Shown piece by piece: positions 8,426-16,622 of a stretch of DNA of 64,000 nucleotides (positions are counted from its first letter, which is position 1; every line of letters begins with the position of its first letter). Location of the stretch: the NCBI RefSeq assembly GCF_014359905.1, contig NZ_JACIYP010000014.1, positions 1 through 64,000 of the forward strand. The letters are read 5' to 3'. Origin of the DNA: Hoeflea sp. Its GTDB lineage: Bacteria > Pseudomonadota > Alphaproteobacteria > Rhizobiales > Rhizobiaceae. The notes beneath the pieces were generated by a model, which had not been told where the DNA came from, made no database searches, and was given only the letters and a program-made list of their open reading frames with translations. Position numbers and translations under genes: made by a program.

Positions 8426-10015
8426 ATGGCTCATCCAGATACGCTTTCCCCCCCAGACCTGGCTCAAGAGGCAGTGCCGGAGGCCTCCACCGGGCGCCGC
8501 GGCAAGGGCGCCGCAGGGCGGCGCGCACTCAGAAGCGGCGGCGGGCCCGGCCTTTCGATGCCGTTCATCCTGCGCAAGCTCGGCGTCTACGAGGTGCTGG
8601 ACGAGGAAGGCCTGAGCCTGATCGAGCGCAATGCCGACACCGTTCTCGCGGAAATCGGCATCGAGTTTCGCGATGACGCCGAAGCGCTTCAGCTGTGGCG
8701 CGAGGCCGGTGCGGATGTGAAAGGCGAGCGGGTGCGCTTTCCCAAGGGGCTGTGCCGCGAATTGCTCAAGACGGCGCCCGAGATTTTCACCCAGCATGCG
8801 CGCAACCCGGCGCGCTCGGTGCAGATCGGCGGCAAGGCCACCGTGTTTGCGCCGGTCTACGGCCCGCCCTTCGTCCGCGATCTTGATGGCGAGCGGCGCT
8901 ACGCGACGATCGAGGATTTCCGCAATTTCGTGAAACTGGCCTACATGGCGCCGGCGATGCACCATTCCGGCGGCACCGTGTGCGAGCCGGTCGACGTGCC
9001 CGTCAACAAGCGGCATTTCGACATGGTCTACAGCCACATGAAATATTCGGACAAGCCGTTCATGGGCTCGGTGACCGCGCCAGAACGCGCCGAGGACACG
9101 ATCGAAATGTGCAAGATCCTGTTCGGCGCCGAGTTCGTCGACCAGAATTGCGTCACTCTCAACCTGATCAACGCCAACTCGCCGATGGTGTTCGACGAGA
9201 CCATGCTCGGCGCACTGAAAGTCTATGCCCGCAACAACCAGGCCTGCGTGGTCTCGCCGTTCATTCTGGCCGGCGCCATGAGCCCGGTGACGGTGGCGGG
9301 AACGCTCACGCAGATTCTGGCCGAAGTGCTGGCGGGCGCTGCCTTCACCCAGCTCATCCGTCCCGGCGCACCGGTGCTGTTCGGCACGTTTGCCGCCTCG
9401 ATCTCGATGCAATCCGGCGCGCCGACCTTCGGCACGCCCGAGCCCTCGCTCGTCTCCTATGGCGCGGCGCAGCTGGCGCGGCGGCTGAAGATCCCGTTCC
9501 GTACCGGCGGCTCGCTCTGCGGCTCCAAGGTTCCTGACGCCCAGGCAGCACACGAGAGTGCGGCGACCCTGAACATGACGCTTCTGGCGGGCACCAACTT
9601 CGCGCTGCATTCGGCCGGATGGCTCGAGGGCGGGCTGGTCAGCTCCTATGAGAAGTTCATGATCGACGTCGACCAGCTCGGCATGCAGCAGCGCTTCGCC
9701 GAGGGGATCGATCTGTCGGAGACCGGTCAGGCGCTCGACGCCATCGCAGAGGTCGGACCCGGCAGCCATTATCTCGGCTGCGCCCATACCCAGGCCAACT
9801 TCCAGCAGGCCTTCTACCGCTCGGCGCTGGCCGACAACAATTCCTATGAGCAATGGCTGGCCGAAGGCGAGAAGCGCATCGAGGAGCGTGCCCGGTCGCT
9901 GTGCCGGTCGTGGCTCGACAGCTACGTGGCGCCGGAGCTCGACCCGGCGATCGACGCCGCGCTGCTTGAGTTCATCGCCAGGCGCAAGGACGAGATGCCC
10001 GACGCCTTCACCTGA
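8426..10015 (+). CDS. MttB-superfamily (non-pyrrolysine, MtgB-like) methyltransferase
   Basis: A 529-residue member of the trimethylamine methyltransferase (MttB) superfamily with no in-frame amber codon, so of the non-pyrrolysine MtgB class. Characteristic segments are GIEFRDDAEALQLWREAGA, HHSGGTVCEP and the C-terminal GSHYLGCAHTQANF followed by LADNNSYEQWL. It should demethylate a quaternary amine, most plausibly glycine betaine given the nearby betaine importer and bmt, and methylate the Co(I) corrinoid protein encoded divergently. The start at 8426 is the last in-frame ATG before the conserved region; an upstream ATG at 8393 has no convincing ribosome site. Confidence 0.9.
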   Translation: MAHPDTLSPPDLAQEAVPEASTGRRGKGAAGRRALRSGGGPGLSMPFILRKLGVYEVLDEEGLSLIERNADTVLAEIGIEFRDDAEALQLWREAGADVKGERVRFPKGLCRELLKTAPEIFTQHARNPARSVQIGGKATVFAPVYGPPFVRDLDGERRYATIEDFRNFVKLAYMAPAMHHSGGTVCEPVDVPVNKRHFDMVYSHMKYSDKPFMGSVTAPERAEDTIEMCKILFGAEFVDQNCVTLNLINANSPMVFDETMLGALKVYARNNQACVVSPFILAGAMSPVTVAGTLTQILAEVLAGAAFTQLIRPGAPVLFGTFAASISMQSGAPTFGTPEPSLVSYGAAQLARRLKIPFRTGGSLCGSKVPDAQAAHESAATLNMTLLAGTNFALHSAGWLEGGLVSSYEKFMIDVDQLGMQQRFAEGIDLSETGQALDAIAEVGPGSHYLGCAHTQANFQQAFYRSALADNNSYEQWLAEGEKRIEERARSLCRSWLDSYVAPELDPAIDAALLEFIARRKDEMPDAFT

Positions 10016-10125
10016 ACACAGCCCGATAAAGCCAGGGAGACAGGCGGTCAGGAGAAAGTTGCAGGCCTCATCCACAAGGAGGTCTGGCGCTCGGCTATTC
10101 ATGCCGACAGGTCGGACTGAGGCCG

Positions 10126-10818
10126 GTGGCCGGGGCCTTGCAGATCGGCGCGCTTGAGGCGGCATTGGCCGCAAACGGGCTTTGCCTGCGCGGATGGGTG
10201 TTTCCTGATGCGGAGGCGGCGCCGGAGCTCGCTGCAGGCGGGGCCGCATCAGCCATCGCGTTGATCGGCCATGAAGGCGGCGCCTTCTGGCGGGTCTTCG
10301 TGGCCTGGCATCAAACCCGGGCCGGCGCGGCCGATCCGCTCGATACATGGTCAAAAGCAGTGATCGCGCCGCTCGCGCTTCGGGCGGGCGGCGAGGCGGT
10401 GTTTCCGTCCGACAGGCCGTGGCATCCGTTTCAGAAATGGGCCATGGCCGCCGGGGGATTGAAGCCTTCGCCCCTGGGAATCCTCATCGATCCGGTGTTT
10501 GGCCTCTGGCATGGCTATCGCGGCGCAATCCTGTTCGGCGAGGCGCCGCTTGGGGTGCCTCGGGGCATGAGTGCGGATGACGTCCCCATCCATCGCTGCG
10601 ATGCTTGTGTCGGCAAGCCCTGCCTGACGGCCTGTCCGGTTGACGCGTTCAGTCCTGATGGATTGGCCGTCAGCAGGTGCCGCGCCCATCTCAAGACAGA
10701 AGCCGGCCAAAACGGCTGCATGATTTCGGGGTGCATGGCGCGCGATGCCTGTCCTGTCGGGCGGGAGCATCGCTACAGCGATGCGCAGATCCGGTTCCAT
10801 ATGACAGCTTATTCATAA
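10126..10818 (+). CDS. 4Fe-4S ferredoxin-type protein, possible corrinoid reactivator
   Basis: A 230-residue protein with a C-terminal ferredoxin-type Cys-rich region: CDACVGKPCLTACPVDAF, then a second set of Cys in GCMISGCMARDACPVG. The N-terminal ~150 residues are not recognised beyond general similarity to proteins annotated as 4Fe-4S ferredoxins. It starts at GTG 10126, about 110 bp after the MtgB-like gene and on the same strand. In corrinoid methyl-transfer systems a reductive activator is needed to return Co(II) to Co(I), and no RamA-like gene is otherwise visible here, so that role is a plausible inference. QueG-like B12 motifs are not evident. Confidence 0.7.
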   Translation: MAGALQIGALEAALAANGLCLRGWVFPDAEAAPELAAGGAASAIALIGHEGGAFWRVFVAWHQTRAGAADPLDTWSKAVIAPLALRAGGEAVFPSDRPWHPFQKWAMAAGGLKPSPLGILIDPVFGLWHGYRGAILFGEAPLGVPRGMSADDVPIHRCDACVGKPCLTACPVDAFSPDGLAVSRCRAHLKTEAGQNGCMISGCMARDACPVGREHRYSDAQIRFHMTAYS

Positions 10819-10872
10819 ATATGTGTCAAAGCACCCAAGGATTGCCGGATTGGTATCGTCGAAGCTTCAATA

Positions 10873-11457
10873 ATGGAGACGCGTGCCTGCATGGAACCGA
10901 AGACCCGGAACGAAGAGCCGGCGGATGACACCTTGGCCGAGCGCGCGTCTGTTGGCGACCGTGAAGCCTTTGCCATGCTTGTCGGACGCCACTATGCCTT
11001 TGTTCATCGCGTGGCCTGGAAATGGTGCCGCGACCGGTCCGCGGCCGAGGACATTGCGCAGAATGTCTGTCTCCGGCTCGGATTTGCGATCCGCGGATGG
11101 CGCAACGAGAGCGCGTTCAAGACCTGGCTTTATCGGATCACCATCAACGCGGCCCATGACCATGCCAGGTTCATTGCCCGGGAGATGCGCAAGGCGCAGG
11201 CGCTTGCGGTCCACGCCTCCGCTCTCGGGGAAGAGGCCGCGGCCTACAAGCCGAGCCACAGCGACTATGTTTGGGATGCGGTGCGCACCCTGCCGGACAA
11301 GCAGCGCGACGCCGTGCTTCTGGTTTACGGCGAGGAATTGAGCCACGCCGACGCCGCCGTCGTGATGGGCTGCGCCGAATCGACGGTTTCCTACCATCTG
11401 CACACCGCACGGAAGCGGCTGGAAACGCTTCTGCGCGGGTCTGGAGACGAGCAATGA
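10873..11457 (+). CDS. ECF-type RNA polymerase sigma factor
   Basis: A 194-residue sigma-70 family ECF factor. Region 2 is seen in HYAFVHRVAWKWCRDRSAAEDIAQNV...FKTWLYRITIN (quoted in part: FKTWLYRITIN), and region 4 in LPDKQRDAVLLVYGEELS followed by the helix-turn-helix AVVMGCAESTVSYHLHTARK. A second in-frame ATG at 10891 is possible. Its stop overlaps the start of the vWA membrane protein gene (ATGA, 11454-11457), which indicates translational coupling and suggests that the membrane protein regulates it. Confidence 0.9.
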   Translation: METRACMEPKTRNEEPADDTLAERASVGDREAFAMLVGRHYAFVHRVAWKWCRDRSAAEDIAQNVCLRLGFAIRGWRNESAFKTWLYRITINAAHDHARFIAREMRKAQALAVHASALGEEAAAYKPSHSDYVWDAVRTLPDKQRDAVLLVYGEELSHADAAVVMGCAESTVSYHLHTARKRLETLLRGSGDEQ

Positions 11458-13433
11458 TCGACAAGGATCTCAAGAGACTGGCGCGCAACGCGCCGCCCCC
11501 GCTTGAGGATGCGAAACGCCAGGCGTTCGACGCCGCCCTTCAGGCTTTCGACAAGGCCGGGCCCGAAAAAAAGCGTGCTGCCCAAGGATCGGCGGCCGAA
11601 GGACGTCTTAGCCGTATCGCAACCTCGATACGGAGTGGACTGATGAACCAGCGCTATATGGCCGGCACGGCCCTTGCCACCTTGATGATCCTGCCTGCTG
11701 CAGCCTACATGACCTGGCAGATTGTCCGGGACCAGCACGGCTTTGAGCCGGCACTGCTGGCGCCCCTGGAAACGGGCCGATCCGCCGGTCCGGACATGGC
11801 GATGGAGAAACCATTGCCGCCTGCTGCAAGACAGCAAGACATGGAGCGTACGGATGCCGCGCCGCCGCCGGCGCTCAATCCGATAGGCGCACCGCAACAG
11901 GGCATGCAGCGCACCAGCCCCCTCCAAACCGGAAGCGAATACGGGCAGGCCAGTGCCCAGCGGCTTCAGGACGGCATGGTGCGTTCGCCCGATTACCCGG
12001 TGCCTCAGATCGAGGCGGGTGGCGACAGGGTGGAGGCGGTGGAGAGCCACGGCGTAAAATCAGTGCTGGAGGAGCCGGTGTCGACCTTTTCGGCGGATGT
12101 CGACACAGCGTCCTACGCGATGGTGCGCCGCGCGCTGAGGCAGGGCGTGATGCCCACGCCGGAGACGGTGCGGGTGGAGGAACTGGTCAATTACTTCCCC
12201 TATGCCTATCCCGGTCCCGACGACGCCGAGACCCCGTTCCGCGCCACCGTCACGGTGACGCCGACACCATGGAATTCCGACACCCAGCTCCTGCATATCG
12301 GGGTGAAGGGCTACGACATCACGCCGGCTGAGCGGCCAGCGGCCAATCTGGTGTTTCTCATCGATGTCTCGGGCTCGATGAACGAGGCCGACAAGCTGCC
12401 GCTGCTGAAATCGGCCTTCCGGCTTCTCATCGACACGCTTGATCCCGACGACAGGGTGTCGATCGTCACCTATGCGGGGGAGGCGGGCACAGTGCTCGAA
12501 CCGACGCCGGTTTCCGACAAGCGCGCGATACTCGACGCCATGGACACGCTGCGGCCCGGCGGCTCGACAGCGGGCGCCGCGGGACTGGCAGAAGCCTACC
12601 GGCTGGCCGAGAAAGGCTTCAAAGAGGGTGGGGTCAACCGGGTGATGCTCGCCACCGACGGCGATTTCAATGTCGGCCAGAGCGACGACGGGTCGCTCAC
12701 CGCGATGATCGAGCAAAAGCGCAAGAGCGGGGTGTTCCTGTCGATCTTCGGCTTCGGTCAGGGAAATTACAACGACCAGCTGATGCAGGCGATCGCCCAG
12801 AACGGCAATGGCGTCGCCGCCTATATCGACACCTTGGCGGAAGCCGAAAAGAGCTTCGTGCAGGAGGCTTCCGCCTCGCTGTTCCCGATCGCTTCGGATG
12901 TGAAGTTCCAGATCGAGTTCAATCCGGCCATGGTGGCCGAGTATCGCCAGATCGGGTTCGAGACCCGGGCGCTCAACCGCGAGGATTTCAACAATGACCG
13001 CATCGACGCCGGCGAGATCGGCTCGGGCCACACAGTCACGGCGATCTACGAGATCACGCCGGTGGGAAGCCCGGCAGTGCTCAACAGCGACCTGCGCTAT
13101 GGGGAGGAAAGACCCGCAACGTCTGAGTTCGGCGATGAACTGGCGTTCCTGAAGATCCGGGCCAAGGCGCCCGGCGCGCCGGAGAGCCAGCTCACCGAAA
13201 TTCCGGTGAGGCGCGAGGCCGAGGCCGGCAGTTTCGGGTCCGCCCCAGAGGACGTCCGCTTCTCCATCGCGGTTGCCGCCTTCGGGCAGAAACTGCGCAA
13301 GACGGATCAGGTCGCTGCCTTTGGCTATGACGAGATCGAGCGGATCGCCCGGGAGGCGCGGGGAGAGGATCCGTTCGGCTACCGGTCGGAGTTCCTGCAA
13401 CTGGTTCGGTTGGCCGAGGGCCTCGACCGGTAG
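11454..13433 (+). CDS. membrane-anchored von Willebrand factor A protein (YfbK-like)
   Basis: A 659-residue protein. It has about 65 N-terminal cytoplasmic residues and one membrane span at about 69-90, then a Pro/Gln-rich linker. A vWA-N-terminal domain (FSADVDTASYAMVRRALRQG) follows, then a vWA domain with an intact MIDAS motif (DVSGSMNEADK near residue 303) and a C-terminal DUF3520-like domain. This is the YfbK architecture, acting in the periplasm. It starts at ATG 11454, overlapping the ECF sigma stop. The position and the short N-terminal cytosolic segment suggest it takes the place of an anti-sigma factor, but no zinc anti-sigma motif is visible. Confidence 0.88.
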   Translation: MIDKDLKRLARNAPPPLEDAKRQAFDAALQAFDKAGPEKKRAAQGSAAEGRLSRIATSIRSGLMNQRYMAGTALATLMILPAAAYMTWQIVRDQHGFEPALLAPLETGRSAGPDMAMEKPLPPAARQQDMERTDAAPPPALNPIGAPQQGMQRTSPLQTGSEYGQASAQRLQDGMVRSPDYPVPQIEAGGDRVEAVESHGVKSVLEEPVSTFSADVDTASYAMVRRALRQGVMPTPETVRVEELVNYFPYAYPGPDDAETPFRATVTVTPTPWNSDTQLLHIGVKGYDITPAERPAANLVFLIDVSGSMNEADKLPLLKSAFRLLIDTLDPDDRVSIVTYAGEAGTVLEPTPVSDKRAILDAMDTLRPGGSTAGAAGLAEAYRLAEKGFKEGGVNRVMLATDGDFNVGQSDDGSLTAMIEQKRKSGVFLSIFGFGQGNYNDQLMQAIAQNGNGVAAYIDTLAEAEKSFVQEASASLFPIASDVKFQIEFNPAMVAEYRQIGFETRALNREDFNNDRIDAGEIGSGHTVTAIYEITPVGSPAVLNSDLRYGEERPATSEFGDELAFLKIRAKAPGAPESQLTEIPVRREAEAGSFGSAPEDVRFSIAVAAFGQKLRKTDQVAAFGYDEIERIAREARGEDPFGYRSEFLQLVRLAEGLDR

Positions 13434-13454
13434 CTCGCGCGGCACTGCAGAGGG

Positions 13455-13482
13455 AGCGGATGGGTTGAACTCTCCATCCGCT
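13455..13482 (+). terminator. hairpin terminator after the ECF-vWA operon
   Basis: Perfect 9-bp stem AGCGGATGG / CCATCCGCT with a 10-nt loop, 21 bp after the vWA stop codon, followed by a weakly T-rich stretch. It is probably the end of the ECF sigma-vWA transcript. Confidence 0.6.
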
Positions 13483-13615
13483 TCTGCTGACCAGGCCGGA
13501 TGGGCCGGCACAAAAACGCCTGCGTAAGAGATCCGGCAGGATCCGAACCAGCGATCGTCAGAGAAAAAACATCATGAAATCAACGATATCGGAGGATTCT
13601 CGGCGAATCTTTCTG

Positions 13616-13673
13616 CGATAGCACTTGCAAAAGATATATCTTTTCGTAGATATCGCTCTATAAAGTGCTATCG
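13616..13673 (+). promoter_or_regulatory. nested palindromes upstream of padR (probable operator)
   Basis: An 11-bp perfect inverted repeat (CGATAGCACTT at 13616-13626, complement at 13663-13673) flanks a 16-bp perfect palindrome, AAAAGATATATCTTTT (13629-13644). The block lies in the AT-rich leader 23-80 bp before the PadR-family start codon. PadR regulators commonly autorepress through such dyads, so this is the likely operator or promoter; the pairing to this regulator is inferred from position. Confidence 0.6.
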
Positions 13674-13695
13674 AAGTCCAGAAAGGATATCCGAC

Positions 13696-14316
13696 ATGTT
13701 TGGAATGCACAGACACAGATGCCATGGCGAAGGCCATCATTTTGCCGGTCCCGAAGGGGCAGGCGGACGCGGTCATGGCGGCGGGCACGGCAGTGGGCGG
13801 GGCGGGCCGTTCGGGCGCCATCGCGGCGGGCCGTTCGGCGGCGGCGGCAAGCGCATGTTCGACGCCGGCGCGCTGCGGCTCGTGGTTCTCGGCCTGATCG
13901 CCGAGCAGCCGCGCCACGGATACGACATCATCAAGGCGCTGGAAGCCCGTTTCCAGGGCGCCTACAGCCCGAGCCCGGGCGCGATCTATCCGATGCTGCA
14001 GATGCTGGAGGAGGCCGATCTGGTGTCGTCCCAGATGCAGGGCGCCAAGAAGCTGTTCTCGATCACCGGGGAAGGCCAGGCCTATCTCGAGGAAAACCGC
14101 GTCGATCTCGACAGGATCAACGCACAGATCGACGAGGCGTCGGAGGAAATCCAGGGCGTGTCTCTGGGCGCGGAATTTCGCTCCTTGCGGCGGACATTGT
14201 TCCGCCAGTTGCGCCGCGGCGAGCTGTCCGCGGCCCAGGCGCGGCAGGCGCTCGAGATCCTGAAGAAGGCGCGCGAGGACATTGAGCGTCTGCAGGCCGG
14301 GCCAGACCAGGACTGA
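13696..14316 (+). CDS. PadR family transcriptional regulator
   Basis: A 206-residue PadR-type regulator. An N-terminal ~50-residue Gly/His/Arg-rich segment (many GGRGHGG-type motifs) precedes the winged helix, where LRLVVLGLIAEQPRHGYDII and SPGAIYPMLQMLEEADLV are diagnostic. The C-terminal helix carries LRRTLFRQLRRGELS. The His-rich leader could bind metal, but that is speculative. The start at 13696 is preceded by GAAAGGAT. The gene stands alone, downstream of a striking dyad block and convergent with bmt across a strong bidirectional hairpin. Confidence 0.9.
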   Translation: MFGMHRHRCHGEGHHFAGPEGAGGRGHGGGHGSGRGGPFGRHRGGPFGGGGKRMFDAGALRLVVLGLIAEQPRHGYDIIKALEARFQGAYSPSPGAIYPMLQMLEEADLVSSQMQGAKKLFSITGEGQAYLEENRVDLDRINAQIDEASEEIQGVSLGAEFRSLRRTLFRQLRRGELSAAQARQALEILKKAREDIERLQAGPDQD

Positions 14317-14347
14317 TCGCAAAGGCCTGACGGTCCAGACGAAACAA

Positions 14348-14375
14348 GAGAGGCCGGCGCTGGCGCCGGCCTCTC
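14348..14375. terminator. bidirectional terminator between padR and bmt
   Basis: A 13-bp GC-rich inverted repeat (GAGAGGCCGGCGC and its complement, 2-nt spacer) between two convergent genes. On the minus strand it is followed by a CTTGTTTCG stretch and on the plus strand by TGCATTTCC, so it can serve both transcripts. Confidence 0.7.
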
Positions 14376-14397
14376 TGCATTTCCAGATGCGGTGTTT

Positions 14398-15408
14398 TCA
14401 GCCCCGGCGGCCGCGGCGTTCGCGGGTGGGGGCGGGGTTGTCGGTGGCGACCGTGTTGCGCATCGGGCCGATCCGCTCGACGATGGTTTCGACCGTCGGG
14501 CGCTGCGCCTTGATGTGGCTGTCGACGGCCTCGCGCATGGCGGCCAGGTGGTCGCAGGAGGTGCCGCAACAGCCGCCGATGATGCGTGCGCCGGCGTCGA
14601 TCGCAAGGCGGGCGTAATCGGCCATCAGCGGCGGCGTGCCGGAATAATGGATCTCGGTGCCGCGGAATTCGGGAATGCCGCAATTGCCCTTGACCACCAC
14701 GATGGCGTTGGGATCGGCATCGGTCATGTCGAGCAGCGACGACAGGATGTCCGACGCGCCGACGCCGCAATTGGCGCCAACGGCCAGCGGACCCCCGCCG
14801 ATGTCCCTGGCGAGCGAATGGATGTCGCGCGGATGCACGCCCATCATGGTCTTGCCGGCGGTGTCGAAGGAGCCGGTGTAGACGTAGGGCATGCCGGCGT
14901 CGACGGCGGCCTGGGCGGCGGCGCGGATCTCGTCGGTCGCAGACATGGTTTCGATCCAGACGACGTCGATGCCGCCGGCCTTGAGCCCCGCAATCTGTTC
15001 GGCGAAGGATTCGACGGCGGAATCGTAGGTCATGGCGCCAAGCGGAACCAGCAGGTCGCCGGTGGGGCCGACGGAGCCCGCCACGATCACCTTGCGCGGC
15101 GCCTTGTCGGCGACCGCGCGGGCGATCTCGGCGGCCTTCTTGTTGAGCGCGAACACCCGGTCATCGGCCTGGTGCAGCTTCAGCCGGTTGCGGGTGCCGC
15201 CGAAGCTGTTGGTCAGGATGATGTCCGATCCTGCATCGACGAAATCCTGATGCAGCTTGGTGATCTTTTCCGGCGCCGTTTCCAGCCACATCTCGGGCGC
15301 TTCGCCCGATTCCAGGCCCATCGCGAACAGGTTGGTGCCCGTGGCGCCGTCTGCGAGAAGAATGCCCTTTTCAGACAAGAGGTCGGCGAGCGGATTGGAT
15401 GCGGACAT
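14398..15408 (-). CDS. bmt: betaine-homocysteine S-methyltransferase
   Basis: A 336-residue homocysteine S-methyltransferase of the Bmt class. GILLADGATGTNLFAMGLE opens the barrel. The three zinc cysteines are seen in GANCGVG and GGCCGT near the C-terminus, and NSFGGTRNRL is typical. It uses glycine betaine as methyl donor to make methionine and dimethylglycine. It lies downstream of the proXWV importer genes on the same strand but is separated from them by a clear terminator, so it has its own promoter. A SahR-like dyad sits 27-46 bp upstream of the ATG, consistent with control by methyl-cycle status. The last ~25 residues are an Arg-rich tail. Confidence 0.9.
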   Translation of the reverse strand: MSASNPLADLLSEKGILLADGATGTNLFAMGLESGEAPEMWLETAPEKITKLHQDFVDAGSDIILTNSFGGTRNRLKLHQADDRVFALNKKAAEIARAVADKAPRKVIVAGSVGPTGDLLVPLGAMTYDSAVESFAEQIAGLKAGGIDVVWIETMSATDEIRAAAQAAVDAGMPYVYTGSFDTAGKTMMGVHPRDIHSLARDIGGGPLAVGANCGVGASDILSSLLDMTDADPNAIVVVKGNCGIPEFRGTEIHYSGTPPLMADYARLAIDAGARIIGGCCGTSCDHLAAMREAVDSHIKAQRPTVETIVERIGPMRNTVATDNPAPTRERRGRRG

Positions 15409-15434
15409 GGATGTCTCCTGATTTTGTAGAGTAA

Positions 15435-15454
15435 CGTATAAGGATGTCTTTATG
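15435..15454 (-). promoter_or_regulatory. SahR-like operator upstream of bmt
   Basis: Minus-strand reading gives ATAAAGA-CA-TCCTTAT (6 of 7 arm positions symmetric) inside CATAAAGACATCCTTATACG. It matches the dyad before the mtgA-like gene (1052-1070) in sequence and in distance from the start codon. It is probably an operator for an ArsR-type methionine/SAH regulator. Confidence 0.5.
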
Positions 15455-15487
15455 TCATTGCAACAGCGTTCGCCGCCGGGACAATGA

Positions 15488-15521
15488 AAAACCCCGCCGG
15501 CGATGATGCCGGCGGGGTTTT
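15488..15521 (-). terminator. rho-independent terminator of proXWV
   Basis: A 14-bp perfect stem (AAAACCCCGCCGGC / GCCGGCGGGGTTTT) with a 6-nt loop, located 46-79 bp past the proV stop. The stem ends in U/A tracts on both sides, typical of an intrinsic terminator. Confidence 0.85.
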
Positions 15522-15566
15522 CCCAAGCTTGAACTGAACCGGCTGCGGGTCTGAAATCAGGCTGGA

Positions 15567-16622
15567 TCAGGCCGCGGCCGAATCGTGATCGACCGGCGTC
15601 ACCATGGCCGAGATCACCTCGTTGATGGCCAGCTTGCCAAGCACCGCGCCGGATGCATCCGTCACATGGGCCTCGGGCACATTGCTGTCGGTCATCTTCT
15701 TGGCGGCAACCTCGAGCACCGTCCCCGATTTGATCGGCATGCCCTTCGGTTCGCCCGTCAGCGGGGCCATCACCATGTCGACCGAGATCACCCGGCCGCG
15801 GTTGACCTCGCGCACGAAGCTCGAAATGTACTCGTCGGCCGGACGCAGCACGATTTCCTGCTTGGTGCCCTGCTGCACGACTTCGCCGTCGCGCAGGATG
15901 GCGATGCGGTCGCCCAGGCGCAGCGCCTCGTCGAGGTCATGGGTGATAAAGACAACGGTCTTGCGGATTTCCTTCTGCAGATCGAGCAGAACCGTCTGCA
16001 TGTCCATGCGGATCAGCGGATCGAGCGCCGAGAAGGCCTCGTCCATCAGAAGGATCGGCGCGTCATTGGTCAGCGCCCGGGCGAGGCCCACGCGCTGCTG
16101 CATGCCGCCCGAGAGCTGGTTGGGATAATTGTCCTCGAAGCCGTCGAGACCGACACGCGAGATCCAGCCCCGCGCGTGTTTTTCCTGCTCCTCCCGGGGG
16201 AGGCCCTGGATCTCCAGGCCATAGACAACATTGTCGAGCACGGTGCGGTGCGGCAGCAGCGCGAATTTCTGAAACACCATCGCTGTCTTGTGGCGGCGGA
16301 ACTCGCGCAACTGCGCCTCGTTCATCTTGACCACATCCTCGTCGCCGACGATGACCTCGCCGGCGGTCGGATCGATCAGCCGGTTGATGTGGCGGATCAG
16401 GGTGGACTTGCCCGAGCCGGACAGGCCCATGACCACCTGGATGCCGCCGCCCGGCATGTCGATGTTGATGTCCTTGAGGCCGAGCACATGATTGTGCTTC
16501 TCGTTGAGCTCGGTCTTGCTCATGCCGCCCTTGACGGCGTCGATATAGGCTTCCGGATCGGATCCGAAAATCTTGTAGAGATTGCGAACCGAGATCCCGA
16601 TTCCTTGGTTTGCTTCAGCCAT
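15567..16622 (-). CDS. proV: glycine betaine/proline ABC transporter ATP-binding protein
   Basis: A 351-residue ABC ATPase of the ProV/OpuAA class. Walker A is GLSGSGKST (residues 66-74), the signature is LSGGMQQR, Walker B is ILLMDEAFSALD, and FITHDLDEA gives the H-loop. Two CBS-like repeats occupy the last ~80 residues, as in osmoregulated betaine importers. The N-terminal helix (ISVRNLYKIFG) is typical of ProV. The start at 16622 overlaps the proW stop by 8 bp; the open frame upstream of it is the shadow of proW. It energises import of betaine-type compatible solutes, which can feed the demethylation genes nearby. Confidence 0.93.
   Translation of the reverse strand: MAEANQGIGISVRNLYKIFGSDPEAYIDAVKGGMSKTELNEKHNHVLGLKDINIDMPGGGIQVVMGLSGSGKSTLIRHINRLIDPTAGEVIVGDEDVVKMNEAQLREFRRHKTAMVFQKFALLPHRTVLDNVVYGLEIQGLPREEQEKHARGWISRVGLDGFEDNYPNQLSGGMQQRVGLARALTNDAPILLMDEAFSALDPLIRMDMQTVLLDLQKEIRKTVVFITHDLDEALRLGDRIAILRDGEVVQQGTKQEIVLRPADEYISSFVREVNRGRVISVDMVMAPLTGEPKGMPIKSGTVLEVAAKKMTDSNVPEAHVTDASGAVLGKLAINEVISAMVTPVDHDSAAA

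Noticed and set aside
8426-10015. Possible pyrrolysine (UAG) codon in the MttB homologue
   Set aside because: The frame is open from start to stop with no in-frame TAG, so this is the non-pyrrolysine MtgB class.
8342-10354. Long minus-strand open frame across the MttB homologue
   Set aside because: Same shadow effect; the plus-strand MttB-family protein is well supported along its whole length.
12060-13511. Long minus-strand open frame across the vWA gene
   Set aside because: Shadow of the vWA coding sequence; no recognisable product.
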